From Limnochorda sp. LNt (GTDB lineage: Bacteria; Bacillota; Limnochordia; Limnochordales; Geochordaceae), in contig NZ_CP141614.1 in the NCBI RefSeq assembly GCF_035593265.1, forward strand, positions 2,356,001 through 2,420,000: a stretch of DNA of 64,000 bases. Reading direction: 5' to 3'. Numbering within the stretch: position 1 is the stretch's first letter; every line of letters begins with the position of its first letter. The notes beneath the pieces were generated by a model. The model was not told where the DNA came from, did not search any database, and worked only from the letters and a program-made list of their open reading frames with translations. The position numbers and the translations under genes are program-made. Below, one piece after another: positions 43,575 to 51,848 of the stretch.

Positions 43575-43625
43575 CTCCCGGTACGGCCGCCGCCCGGGCG
43601 GCTCATCTCCAGGTCTGAGGAGGTC

Positions 43626-44345
43626 GTGACCATTATACCCCTCCGGGACAACGTCCCCACGCGGCGCTACCCTTACGTCAACAAGGTGCTGGTGGCCATC
43701 AACCTCCTCGTCTTCCTCTACGAGGTGGTGCTGGGCCGCGAGGCGGGGCTCTTCATCTACCGTTGGGGCCTGGTGCCCGCCCGCCTCTGGGGCGCCGGGG
43801 GTGGCCTCGAGATGGGAGCGCTGTGGGCGCTGCCCGGCCTCCCGCCGGCCTGGTTGACGCTGGTGACCTCCATGTTCTTGCACGCGGGCTGGCTCCACGT
43901 GGGCAGCAACATGCTCTACCTCTGGATCTTCGGCGACAACGTCGAGGACCGGCTCGGTCACCTGCGGTACCTGGTCTTCTACCTGCTGGGCGGCGTGGGG
44001 GCCGGCCTGCTGCAGTCCATCTTCTCCGCCGGGGCCTCGGTGCCCACCATCGGCGCCAGCGGGGCGGTGGCGGCGGTGCTGGGTGCCTACTGGCTCCTCT
44101 TCCCGTGGGCCAAGGTGAGCACGCTGGTGCCCGTCTTCTTCTTCCTGACCATCGCCGAGATCCCGGCGGTGGTCTTCCTGCTGCTGTGGTTCTTGATCCA
44201 GCTCTACAACGGGGCGCTGGCCATCACCGCCTCGCCCACGCTGGTGGGGGGCGTGGCGTGGTGGGCCCACATCGGTGGCTTCGTGGTGGGGTTGCTGTTG
44301 GTGCGTTGGTGGGGGATCCGCCGGCAGCCGCCCGTCTGGTGGTAG
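43626..44345 (+). CDS. Rhomboid-family intramembrane serine protease
   Basis: 239 aa. Several membrane segments with the catalytic serine in PTIGASGAVAAVLGAYWLL (GxSG) and the catalytic histidine in VAWWAHIGGFVVGLLL. TSMFLHAGWLHVGSNMLYLW carries the conserved HxxxN oxyanion region. It cleaves membrane proteins within the bilayer; targets are unknown. GTG 43626 is only 2 nt after AGGAGG; an ATT 6 nt later would be better spaced, so the true start is uncertain. The C-terminus is short and lacks extra domains. Confidence 0.9.
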   Translation: MTIIPLRDNVPTRRYPYVNKVLVAINLLVFLYEVVLGREAGLFIYRWGLVPARLWGAGGGLEMGALWALPGLPPAWLTLVTSMFLHAGWLHVGSNMLYLWIFGDNVEDRLGHLRYLVFYLLGGVGAGLLQSIFSAGASVPTIGASGAVAAVLGAYWLLFPWAKVSTLVPVFFFLTIAEIPAVVFLLLWFLIQLYNGALAITASPTLVGGVAWWAHIGGFVVGLLLVRWWGIRRQPPVWW

Positions 44346-44366
44346 ACGGCTGCGTGGCGCCTCCCC

Positions 44367-44395
44367 TTGCCACGGGCGACGCCGATGGTTAGCAT
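44367..44395 (+). promoter_or_regulatory. Candidate promoter for the FmdB-like gene
   Basis: TTGCCA, 17-nt spacer, TAGCAT, about 120 nt before the FmdB start. A CATAAT overlapping the -10 is an alternative at wider spacing. Confidence 0.35.
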
Positions 44396-44514
44396 AATGT
44401 GTCGATGGCACGACGGTCTGCCGCCTACGTGACGGGCGCGGGGGGCAGGCCGCCTTGTTTTGCGACGACCTCGCCCGCAGAGGCCGACCATCGAGCGGAG
44501 GTGCTGCATGAGCG

Positions 44515-44763
44515 ATGCCGACGTACGAGTATCGGTGTGAGCGGTGCGGGACCTTCGAGGCCTTCCAGGCCATCACCGAGTCGCCCCTTCAGGCGTGCCC
44601 CACGTGTGGAGGCCCCGTGGAGCGCCTCATCAGCCGCAACGTCAACATCCTGTTCAAGGGGTCCGGCTTCCACGTCACCGACTACCGCAGCAAGTCGTAC
44701 AAGGACGCCGCCAAGAAGGAGGAGTCGTCGGTCGGCTCATCCGGCTCCTCGCTCGACGACTGA
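44515..44763 (+). CDS. FmdB-type zinc-ribbon protein
   Basis: 82 aa starting MPTYEYRCERCGTFEAFQAI, with the second CxxC in ACPTCGGPVERLIS and the family end GSGFHVTDYRSKSYKD. This is the putative regulatory FmdB family: a small zinc-binding protein of unclear role, sometimes linked to transcription or metabolism of amides. The ATG follows GGAGG by about 13 nt. The last 27 nt overlap the convergent lipoprotein gene. Confidence 0.85.
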   Translation: MPTYEYRCERCGTFEAFQAITESPLQACPTCGGPVERLISRNVNILFKGSGFHVTDYRSKSYKDAAKKEESSVGSSGSSLDD

Positions 44764-45834
44764 CGCCGGGCCGGATGGGCCGGGGATCTCGCACCAGCCC
44801 GGGGCGTGCAGGCTCTCCTGGCCGGCCAGGTCCACGGCGGTGACGCCGACGTAGACCGCACCGCCCGCCTGCCAGGGCAGGGTGGGGTCGGTCAGCGTCA
44901 CCTGCGACGCCCCGGCCGTCACCTCCTCCGCCAGCCGCAGGGAGCCCTCCGGGGGCCGCAGGTAGACGCGGTAGCCGGCCACGTCGGGGTCGGGCGGCGG
45001 CGACCAGGCGACCCGTAGCGCCGCCTCCGATGGCAGGACCTGACACGTCACGTCGCCGGGCGCCGCCGGCACCCAGTCGATCTCGCCGATGACGATGGCT
45101 CCGCCCGTCGCCGGCCGCCATCGCAGGGCGGTCGTCTTGCCGGGCAGCAGCACGACGCTCGTGTACTCCCGTGAGTACTCGATGGCGCCCCCATCCTGAT
45201 AGAGCACCAGCCGCAGGTCGTAGGTGCCGGGCTGCCGCTCACGGTCGAAGCTCCAGACCAGGTCGCGGCCGGGCCGGGACGCCTTGAGGTAGGCGGTGGA
45301 GGGCCCCTTGAGGTGGACGCCCGCGGCGGTCACCAGGGCTTGCCGGTCGTACCCGCTCAGGTCGATCTGGGTCCTGAGCAGGGCCGGGCGGGCTGCCAGC
45401 GTCAGCCGTACCGTCGCCGTCTCCCCCGCGGTGACGTAGAGCCGGGTCGCCCCGGCGTAGACGGCGTCACCCTCGGCGTCGAGTAGCTCGCCGGCCACCT
45501 CCCAGCGACCTTCGTAGACCTGGTCGAAGACGAAAGTCGCCACCGCCTCGTCTCCCTCCGGCGCCTGCAGGGCCCGCTCCTGCACCATCAGGCGCGCGTC
45601 CTTGACCAGGCTGACGCGCAGGGTGGCCGGAGGGCTCTGCCCGGGCCCGGTCTCGAAGGCCGAGGCCGGCACGGCCAGCGAGACGGCGACGGGGCCCGCG
45701 GCCCGCTCGGGACGCAGCCCCAGGATGCGAGCAGGCCAACAGCCGGAGAGGACGACGGCCAGCGCCAGCAGCGCGGGCGCAGCGAGCCATCGCGGATGGG
45801 GGCGACCCGCCGGAGCTCGTCTCGGTCGATGCAC
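44737..45834 (-). CDS. Secreted lipoprotein with a fibronectin type III-like domain
   Basis: 365 aa from GTG 45834 (GGGAGG 9 nt upstream). The lipobox is LALAVVLSGC (Cys near 32), so it is anchored to a membrane. The central region is beta-rich (for example YEGRWEVAGELLDAEGDAVY and LRLVLYQDGGAIEYSREY); residues 275-350 are an FN3 domain with the hallmark WSPPPDPDVAGYRVYLRPP. Probably a cell-surface or periplasmic structural/binding protein; no enzymatic motif was seen. It converges on the FmdB gene and overlaps it by 27 nt. Confidence 0.75.
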   Translation of the reverse strand: MHRPRRAPAGRPHPRWLAAPALLALAVVLSGCWPARILGLRPERAAGPVAVSLAVPASAFETGPGQSPPATLRVSLVKDARLMVQERALQAPEGDEAVATFVFDQVYEGRWEVAGELLDAEGDAVYAGATRLYVTAGETATVRLTLAARPALLRTQIDLSGYDRQALVTAAGVHLKGPSTAYLKASRPGRDLVWSFDRERQPGTYDLRLVLYQDGGAIEYSREYTSVVLLPGKTTALRWRPATGGAIVIGEIDWVPAAPGDVTCQVLPSEAALRVAWSPPPDPDVAGYRVYLRPPEGSLRLAEEVTAGASQVTLTDPTLPWQAGGAVYVGVTAVDLAGQESLHAPGWCEIPGPSGPASVVERGAG

Positions 45835-45987
45835 GCGCGACGCCTCCCGCTCCTCGCGGGAGCCGACGCGGAGGGGGCCGCCGCGGGCGGCGCTGCGGCC
45901 CGATTCGAGTATCGGGCCGCGGTGCCGCCCTGACAAGGCCTGGATGTGCCCGCCGGCGACGGATGGCGCCGGCCTCGGGCCGGCGGC

Positions 45988-46575
45988 TCAGCCGGACGCC
46001 TTGCCGTCGAGCCCCAGGACGTCCTTGACGGAGCGCATGGCGTCGATGACGGTCTGGATGTGCTCGTCGAGGGGCACGCCCAGCTCCTCGGCGCCCAGGA
46101 AGATGTCCTCCCGGTTGACGCCACGGGCGAAGGCCTTGTCCTTGAACTTCTTCTTGACGGCCTCCACGGTGACGTCGTCGAGATCCCGGTTGGGTCGCAC
46201 CAGCGCCACGGCCACGATGAAGCCGGTCAGCTCGTCGCAGGCGAACAGCGCCCGCGCCATGGGCGTGCGGCGCGGATGGCCATGGTAGCTGTTGTGGCCC
46301 AGGATGGCGTCGATCACGTCGGGGGGGTAGCCGCGCCGGCGCAGCTCCTCGACCCCCTGGAGGGGGTGCACCTCGAGCTGCGGGTAGCGCTCGTAGTCGA
46401 GGTCGTGGAGCAGCCCTGCCAGAGCCCACGCATCCTCGGGCTCGCCGAAGCGGCGGGCGTAGGCTCGCATCGCGGCCTCCACGGCCAGGGCGTGCTTGAG
46501 GAGATTGGGGTTTTGCGTCCACTCCGTCAACAGCTGCCAGGCTTGCTCCCGGGTCGGCATCCCCTCGCCGGCCAC
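45988..46575 (-). CDS. HD-domain hydrolase (HDIG family)
   Basis: About 195 aa. The HD motif is present: NLLKHALAVEAAMRAYARRF (first His), WALAGLLHDLDYERYPQLEV (HD), HPLQGVEELRRRGY and ILGHNSYHGH. This matches small HDIG hydrolases of unknown substrate, sometimes nucleotidases. The chosen GTG at 46575 sits 6 nt after GAGGAGG; GTG 46581 and ATG 46560 are alternatives. It follows the SDR gene by 38 bp. Confidence 0.82.
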   Translation of the reverse strand: MAGEGMPTREQAWQLLTEWTQNPNLLKHALAVEAAMRAYARRFGEPEDAWALAGLLHDLDYERYPQLEVHPLQGVEELRRRGYPPDVIDAILGHNSYHGHPRRTPMARALFACDELTGFIVAVALVRPNRDLDDVTVEAVKKKFKDKAFARGVNREDIFLGAEELGVPLDEHIQTVIDAMRSVKDVLGLDGKASG

Positions 46576-46613
46576 CGTCACGCCTCCTCGTCCGCGGCCG
46601 ACGCCAACGGCCG

Positions 46614-47399
46614 CTAGTAGGTGATGGAGAGGCCGCCATCGACGAACAGCGTCTGGCCCGTCACGTAGCTGCAGGCCGGCGAGGCGAAGAAGAGCACCGC
46701 CGCCGCCACCTCCTCGGGTCGCCCCGGGCGCGCCAGCGGGATCCGTCGCTCCCCCACGTAGAAGCGGCGAAACGCCTCGGTCTCGAAGTCGCTCTCGCCG
46801 CGGGCGCGCGACATGGCGGTATCGATGAACCCCGGCGCCACGCCGTTGACCAGGATCCCGTACGGTGCCAGCTCGACGGCCAGGCTGCGGGTCAGCTGGT
46901 CGATGGCACCCTTGGCCACATTATAGGCCGACGACCATCCGACCCCAAAGGAGCCGTTGACGGAGGAGACGTTGACGAAGCGCCCACCCAGCCGGGCCGC
47001 CGCCAGTCGCCGCGCCACCGCCCGTGAGCAGTGGACGACCCCCGCCAGGTTGTCCTCCAGCATGCCGCGCCACTTCTCGTAGGGCGTGGCCAGGAACTCG
47101 TGGGCCACGAAGGCGCCGGCGTTGTTGACCAGGATCTCGACGGGCCCCAGGGAGCGCCATGCCGTCTCGACCGCCGCCTCCACCGCCTGGGGATCCCGCA
47201 CGTCGGCCACCAGGGCCAGCGCCCGGCCCCCCGTGGCCTGCACCTGCCGGGCCGTCTCCTCCAGCTCGCTGGCCGTGCGCGCCACCAGCGCGCAGTGCGC
47301 TCCGTGGCGGGCGAGCTCGACGGCCACGGCCCGCCCGATGCCGCGGCCGGCGCCGGTCACCATCGCCACCCGGCCGCCCAGTTCCGACGACCCCGCCAT
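46614..47399 (-). CDS. Short-chain dehydrogenase/reductase
   Basis: 261 aa classical SDR. Cofactor loop AMVTGAGRGIGRAVAVELAR, structural ILVNNAGAFVAHE, catalytic Ser in FVNVSSVNGSFG and Tyr/Lys in SSAYNVAKGAIDQLTRS; the end GQTLFVDGGLSITY is typical of FabG-like enzymes. ARTASELEE after the cofactor loop favours NADPH. The real substrate is unknown. The inositol-phosphatase-family gene ends 6 bp upstream. Confidence 0.88.
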   Translation of the reverse strand: MAGSSELGGRVAMVTGAGRGIGRAVAVELARHGAHCALVARTASELEETARQVQATGGRALALVADVRDPQAVEAAVETAWRSLGPVEILVNNAGAFVAHEFLATPYEKWRGMLEDNLAGVVHCSRAVARRLAAARLGGRFVNVSSVNGSFGVGWSSAYNVAKGAIDQLTRSLAVELAPYGILVNGVAPGFIDTAMSRARGESDFETEAFRRFYVGERRIPLARPGRPEEVAAAVLFFASPACSYVTGQTLFVDGGLSITY

Positions 47400-47405
47400 C
47401 GCCGC

Positions 47406-48254
47406 TCACGGCGTCGAGCTCGACGCCCGGTGCATCCCGGTGTGCCCCAGCTCCAGTACCCGGAGCATGGCTCCGTGGATCTGGCCATTGGAGGCGACCA
47501 CGTCCAGGGTCGGTCGGCAAAGGTCGAGGGGCGCGCCGAAGAAGTCGGTCACCCGGCCTCCCGCCTCCTGGACCAGCAGCACGCCGGCGGCCACGTCCCA
47601 CGGGTGCAGCCGGTACTCCCAGAAGCCGTCGAACCACCCCTCCGCGACCCAGCACAGGTCCAGCGCCGCGGCCCCCAGGCGGCGGATCCCCTGGGCCCGG
47701 CGGGAGAAGTGGTCGAAGTGGTCCAGGTTGGTCTCGTCGGTCTCGCGGAGGTTGTAGGCGAAGCCGGTTGCCAGCAGGCTGCGGTCCAGCTCCCGGGTGC
47801 CGGAGACGCGCAGCACCCGGCCATCGCGCCGGGCGCCCTCACCCCGCCCGGCCACGTAGAGCCGTCCGGTCGCCGGCTCGTAGACCGAGCCCGCCAGCAG
47901 CTGGCCCTGTCGCTCCACCGCGACGGAGACGGCGAAGACGGGAAGCCCGTGGGCGTAATTGGTGGTCCCGTCCAGCGGGTCGACCAGCCACCGGTACTCC
48001 GACTCCCGCCCCACCGCCCCCCGCTCCTCGGTCAGGATGGCGTCGTCGGGATAGCGAGACCGGATCACCTCGAGGATGGTGGCCTCGGACCTCCGGTCGC
48101 CCTCGGTGACCAGATCCACCGGTCCCTTGAAGCCGACACCCGCCTCCAGGAACTCCCTCCAGTGCTCGTGGAGCAGTCGCCCCGCCCGGACGACCGCCTC
48201 CTGCGCCGTCTCCATCAGCTCGGTGATGCTGCGGCTTGCCTGCAACGTCTTCAC
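47406..48254 (-). CDS. Inositol monophosphatase-family phosphatase
   Basis: 282 aa. Metal-binding motifs are complete: LVTEGDRRSEATI, AILTEERGAV (Glu), WLVDPLDGTTNYAHGLPVF, and RLHPWDVAAGVLLVQEAGG. These Mg-dependent, Li-sensitive enzymes dephosphorylate inositol-1-phosphate, sugar phosphates or PAP. Substrate specificity is not decided by these motifs. The stop of the P1 peptidase gene overlaps its start by 4 nt (ATGA at 48251-48254). Confidence 0.9.
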   Translation of the reverse strand: MKTLQASRSITELMETAQEAVVRAGRLLHEHWREFLEAGVGFKGPVDLVTEGDRRSEATILEVIRSRYPDDAILTEERGAVGRESEYRWLVDPLDGTTNYAHGLPVFAVSVAVERQGQLLAGSVYEPATGRLYVAGRGEGARRDGRVLRVSGTRELDRSLLATGFAYNLRETDETNLDHFDHFSRRAQGIRRLGAAALDLCWVAEGWFDGFWEYRLHPWDVAAGVLLVQEAGGRVTDFFGAPLDLCRPTLDVVASNGQIHGAMLRVLELGHTGMHRASSSTP

Positions 48255-49252
48255 CTCGTTTGTGCTGCGCGGATGTCGGACATCGAAGGCACCCCCGCCA
48301 CCCCTCGGGCGGACCGTACGGCTGCTACGATGGCCTCGGCCACCAGGTCGGCGGCCAGCGCACCCGCCTGCGAGACGGCCACGGCCCTCGGGAGCCCGCC
48401 GTAGCGAGGCCCCTCGCCCACCGAGACGGCGAAGACCGCGTCACCGTCGAAGAGCGTGTGCGACGGCCGCACGGCCCGGGCGATGCCGTCGTGGGCCATG
48501 GTGGCCACCTTCGTCAGATCCGGGCCCTCCACGGGCAGTGCGGTGACGACGCAGGCCAGCGTCGTCGCCTGGCCGGGCCCCAGCGGGGGTGACGCCGTCG
48601 CGCCCCACTCCGGCAGGGGGCGTCGACGCTCCCGGTCGTAGGCCCCGGCCAGCCACTCGCCCGTCCGGGGGTCGACGACGTCTCCGACTGCATTGACCGC
48701 CACCACGGCCGCCATGGCCTCGCCCGAGGCGAGCCGCCCCCATGCCACGCCGAGACCGCCCTTCATGCGGTGCGCGGGCCCCGCGCGCTTGCCCACCGTC
48801 GCGCCGGCACCTGCCCCTACGTTGCCCAGCATGGCGGCGGCGCTGGCGGGATGCGACGACGTGGCGGCCCGGCAGGCGGCACGCCCCTCCGCGGGACCCG
48901 GGCGGCGGGACGGGTCGCCCAGGTCCAGGTCGTAGAGCACCGCGGCCACCACGATGGGCACCCTGCCGGCGGGCGTCTCGAAGCCCACGCCCTGCTCCTC
49001 GCACCACGCCATGACCCCCGAGGCCGCATCCAGCCCGTACGCGCTGCCACCGGTCAGGAGCACGGCGTGGATGCGATCGACCAGGTTGCCGGCGGTGAGC
49101 ACGTCGGTCTCGCGGGTGCCGGGCGCACCGCCGCGCACGTCGACGCCCGCCGCCGCTCCCCGCGGGAAGAGGAGCACCGTACATCCCGTGGCTGCCTCGG
49201 CGTCGGTCCAGTGACCGATAAAGAGGCCTGGCAGCCCCTCGAGCGTCGCCAG
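48251..49252 (-). CDS. P1-family (DmpA-like) peptidase, no standard start codon
   Basis: About 333 aa if translation begins at the CTG near 49252. The frame includes GLFIGHWTDAEAATGCTVLL and GGAPGTRETDVLTAGNLVDR, the proper N-terminus, but no ATG, GTG or TTG precedes it after the in-frame stop; GGAGG lies 8 nt before the CTG. A GTG at 49177 would lose this conserved part. The self-cleavage and nucleophile region is TSSHPASAAAMLGNVGAGAGATVG-like (VGAGAGATVGK seen). The family includes aminopeptidases and amidases. Its neighbour coaBC diverges. Confidence 0.75.
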   Translation of the reverse strand: MATLEGLPGLFIGHWTDAEAATGCTVLLFPRGAAAGVDVRGGAPGTRETDVLTAGNLVDRIHAVLLTGGSAYGLDAASGVMAWCEEQGVGFETPAGRVPIVVAAVLYDLDLGDPSRRPGPAEGRAACRAATSSHPASAAAMLGNVGAGAGATVGKRAGPAHRMKGGLGVAWGRLASGEAMAAVVAVNAVGDVVDPRTGEWLAGAYDRERRRPLPEWGATASPPLGPGQATTLACVVTALPVEGPDLTKVATMAHDGIARAVRPSHTLFDGDAVFAVSVGEGPRYGGLPRAVAVSQAGALAADLVAEAIVAAVRSARGVAGVPSMSDIRAAQTR

Positions 49253-49296
49253 GATCCCCCGCCTCCGCCGGGAACTTTACCACAGAGGGAGATCCG

Positions 49297-50574
49297 TTGG
49301 AAGGCAAGTACCTGCCCGACGAGCAGCCCCTCGGCGGCCGCACCATCCTGGTGGGCGTCTCGGGGGGCATCGCCGCCTACAAGGCCGTGGATGTGGTGCG
49401 GCGGCTGGCCCGCCTGGGGGCGGACGTGCACGTCGTGATGACCCGCGCCGCCACGCGTCTGGTGGGGCCCGCCACCTTCCGCGAGCTCTCCTACAATCCC
49501 GTCATCACCGACCTCTTCGAGCCTCATCCGCGGGTCGTCATGAGCCACGTGACGCTGGCGCGCAAGGCAGACCTCCTCTGCATCGCTCCCGCCACCGCCG
49601 ACGTCATCGCCAAGATGGCGGCGGGCATCGCCGACGACGCGTTGACCACCACCTACCTGGCCTGCCGGGCCCCGGTGCTCTTGGCCCCCGCCATGAACGA
49701 CGCGATGTGGGAGCACCCGGCGACCCAGGAGAACGTGGGCCGATTGCGGGCCCGGGGGCACGTGGTGGTGGGCCCGGCCCACGGCCCCCTGGCCACGGGC
49801 CACGAGGGGCGGGGCCGCATGGAGGAGCCGCACCGCATCGTCGAGGAGGTCCGTTGCCTGCTGCACCCCGTCAAGGACCTCCTCGGTCGGCGCATCCTGG
49901 TGACGGCCGGGCCGACGCGGGAGCCGCTGGATCCCGTGCGCTTCTTGAGCAATCGCTCCAGCGGCAAGATGGGCTACGCGGTGGCCCGCATGGCGCGCTA
50001 TCGGGGGGCCTCGGTGGTGCTGGTCTCGGGCCCCACCTGGCTGGAGCCTCCGGCCGGCGTCGAGGTGGTACGGGTGGAGACGGCGGAGCAGATGCAGGCG
50101 GCGTGCCACCAGTGGCTGCCCGAGGTCGACGCCGTCGTCATGGCGGCGGCGGTCGCCGACTTCCGGGCGGTGTCACCGTCGGAGGCCAAGATCAAGCGAG
50201 AGGCCGACGGCGCCCCGGGCGGGGGAGACGCCGCCGGAGGGCGGCGGCTGCTGCTGGAGCTGGTGGCGGTACCCGACATCCTGGCCTCCCTCGCGCAGCG
50301 CCGCCGCCCCGGGCAGGTGCTGGTGGGCTTCGCGGCCGAGACGGGCCGGCTCGAGGACTTGGCCCGGGAGAAGCTCCGGCGCAAGGGCGTGGACCTCATC
50401 GTGGCCAACGACGTCACCCGACCGGGGGCCGGCTTCGAGTCGGAGACCAACGCCGCGATCTTGCTGGGAGCCGACGGCACCCGCACCGAGGTGCCCCTGG
50501 TGGCCAAGGAGAGCCTGGCCGACCGTATCCTGGACTGGGTCGCCGCCCGGCTGGCAGGCCCCGCCCGGGACTGA
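49297..50574 (+). CDS. coaBC: Bifunctional phosphopantothenoylcysteine decarboxylase/synthase CoaBC
   Basis: 425 aa from TTG 49297 with AGGGAG upstream. The CoaC half (1-185) has ILVGVSGGIAAYKAVDVVRR, the catalytic His in VVMSHVTLARKADL and PAMNDAMWEHPATQ; the substrate flap reads GPLATGHEGRGRM, with Thr where E. coli has the catalytic Cys158. The CoaB half has ILVTAGPTREPLDPVRFLSN and AAAVADFRAVSPSEAKIKRE, then IVANDVTRPGAGFESETNAA. It makes 4'-phosphopantetheine on the route to coenzyme A. The length is normal. Confidence 0.93.
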   Translation: MEGKYLPDEQPLGGRTILVGVSGGIAAYKAVDVVRRLARLGADVHVVMTRAATRLVGPATFRELSYNPVITDLFEPHPRVVMSHVTLARKADLLCIAPATADVIAKMAAGIADDALTTTYLACRAPVLLAPAMNDAMWEHPATQENVGRLRARGHVVVGPAHGPLATGHEGRGRMEEPHRIVEEVRCLLHPVKDLLGRRILVTAGPTREPLDPVRFLSNRSSGKMGYAVARMARYRGASVVLVSGPTWLEPPAGVEVVRVETAEQMQAACHQWLPEVDAVVMAAAVADFRAVSPSEAKIKREADGAPGGGDAAGGRRLLLELVAVPDILASLAQRRRPGQVLVGFAAETGRLEDLAREKLRRKGVDLIVANDVTRPGAGFESETNAAILLGADGTRTEVPLVAKESLADRILDWVAARLAGPARD

Positions 50575-50758
50575 AGTCCCGGTCGCCCACGGAAGCCTGC
50601 TGGGCCCCTCCACCTACCGAAGCGATGGCATTGCCAGGACCGCGCGACTTTGGTATCCTTTGGTCAACGCCCCGGGTATAGGACTCGCGTCCCAGTGCCG
50701 AGGTCCTATCTCCCGAGGCGCGTGACACGCCAACTCCATGCGGCGAGGAGGCGACCCG

Positions 50759-51304
50759 GTGTACAAGCGCGCGTGGTGGACGGGCGCCCTGCTGCTCCTG
50801 CTCGCGGCCCCGGCCGCGGCGGCCGCCAGTCAGAGCACCAACGCCAGTCAGAGCATCACCATCAACGTCCCTGCCATCAACTTCGTCAACGTGGCCGGTG
50901 GCCCCATCACCTTCGAGTTCGACCAGACCCACTGGCCCGGCGACCCCGAGATCGGCGGCGCCCTGTCCGACGTCTCGGAGGTCGCGAGCGGCACCGCCAC
51001 GGTCCTCTGGCTGACCAACGCCAGCCGGACCAGTCCCGTCAAGATCACCGTCGGCGTCAACGAGGCACCGCCGGAGTGGGTCAGCCTCTTCAAGGTTGAG
51101 CTGGCGTCGCCCAGCCTGCAGGCCGGCAGCGGCAGCTGCGGAGAGATCCCGAGCGGCGGCGTCCCGCTCACCACGTCGGCGCAGCCCCTGGTCACCGGCA
51201 TCCACAACAAGGTCTGCATCGCCGAGGCCACCTACTCGGTCGCCGTCGATCTGGACGGCTACGGCACCTACAGCCCCACCGTGACCTGGACCATCGGCCC
51301 CTGA
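50759..51304 (+). CDS. Locus B: secreted beta-sandwich subunit 1
   Basis: 181 aa from GTG 50759 (GGAGG 7 nt upstream); an in-frame ATG 7 codons earlier lacks a ribosome site. Signal peptide about 1-22 (LLLLLAAPAAAAA). The mature part begins SQSTNASQSITINVPAINFV and looks like one all-beta domain with two cysteines (SGSCGEIP, NKVCIAEA), probably a disulfide. It ends GYGTYSPTVTWTIGP, a strand like that of exported fibre subunits. It has no sequence identity visible by eye to the locus A subunit, but is placed identically. Confidence 0.55.
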   Translation: MYKRAWWTGALLLLLAAPAAAAASQSTNASQSITINVPAINFVNVAGGPITFEFDQTHWPGDPEIGGALSDVSEVASGTATVLWLTNASRTSPVKITVGVNEAPPEWVSLFKVELASPSLQAGSGSCGEIPSGGVPLTTSAQPLVTGIHNKVCIAEATYSVAVDLDGYGTYSPTVTWTIGP

Positions 51305-51329
51305 GGGGCCGGAGGCGGGTCCGGTCGTC

Positions 51330-51848
51330 GTGCGCGAGGTCGGGCTGCTGATGGCAGCCCTGGCGGTCTGGGGGTTGGCGGGCGTCTCCGCCGCGGCGGG
51401 CCCGGCTCCCGGCCCCCAGGTCGTCGTCTCCGGCGACTGGACCCTGACCGTCGAGGGTGTGGGGGTCCCGACCCTATCGGACCTGCCAGCCTTGCCGACC
51501 GACTGGGAGAGCCCGATGCCCGTCGCTCGAGCCACCATCCGCCGAGCGGGGGGCCGGTCGCCGGGATGGCAGGTGCTCATCCGGAGGGTCGACGGCCTGT
51601 GGCCGTCGGGGGTCACGCTCGAGGCCTGCCTGACCGACCAGGGACGGGGAGGTACGGTGCAGAGCCCCTACCGGTGCTCGGACCGTTCATTCGTCGAGGT
51701 GGGCACGCAAGACACGCTCTTCTTTTGGGGGTCCGGCAATCCGTCCGACGTCGGGATCGGGCTACGCCTGTCGGGGATCTCCGTCGACGTCCCGCCCGGC
51801 ATCTACATGACGGCGGTGGTGTACACCATTGTGGCGGGCTCGCCGTAG
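51330..51848 (+). CDS. Locus B: secreted beta-sandwich subunit 2
   Basis: 172 aa from GTG 51330; an ATG at 51351 is possible. The signal peptide spans about residues 1-23 (AALAVWGLAGVSAAAG). The mature domain is beta-rich with two cysteines (TLEACLTDQG and YRCSDRSF) and closes VDVPPGIYMTAVVYTIVAG, a PG-x-Y strand like that in spore-coat-U/Csu-type subunits. It overlaps the next gene by 20 nt. A second subunit or tip protein is plausible. Confidence 0.55.
   Translation: MREVGLLMAALAVWGLAGVSAAAGPAPGPQVVVSGDWTLTVEGVGVPTLSDLPALPTDWESPMPVARATIRRAGGRSPGWQVLIRRVDGLWPSGVTLEACLTDQGRGGTVQSPYRCSDRSFVEVGTQDTLFFWGSGNPSDVGIGLRLSGISVDVPPGIYMTAVVYTIVAGSP

Noticed and set aside
48251-49177. P1 peptidase starting at the internal GTG
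   Set aside because: Would delete the conserved GHWTD N-terminal segment that is still in frame upstream.
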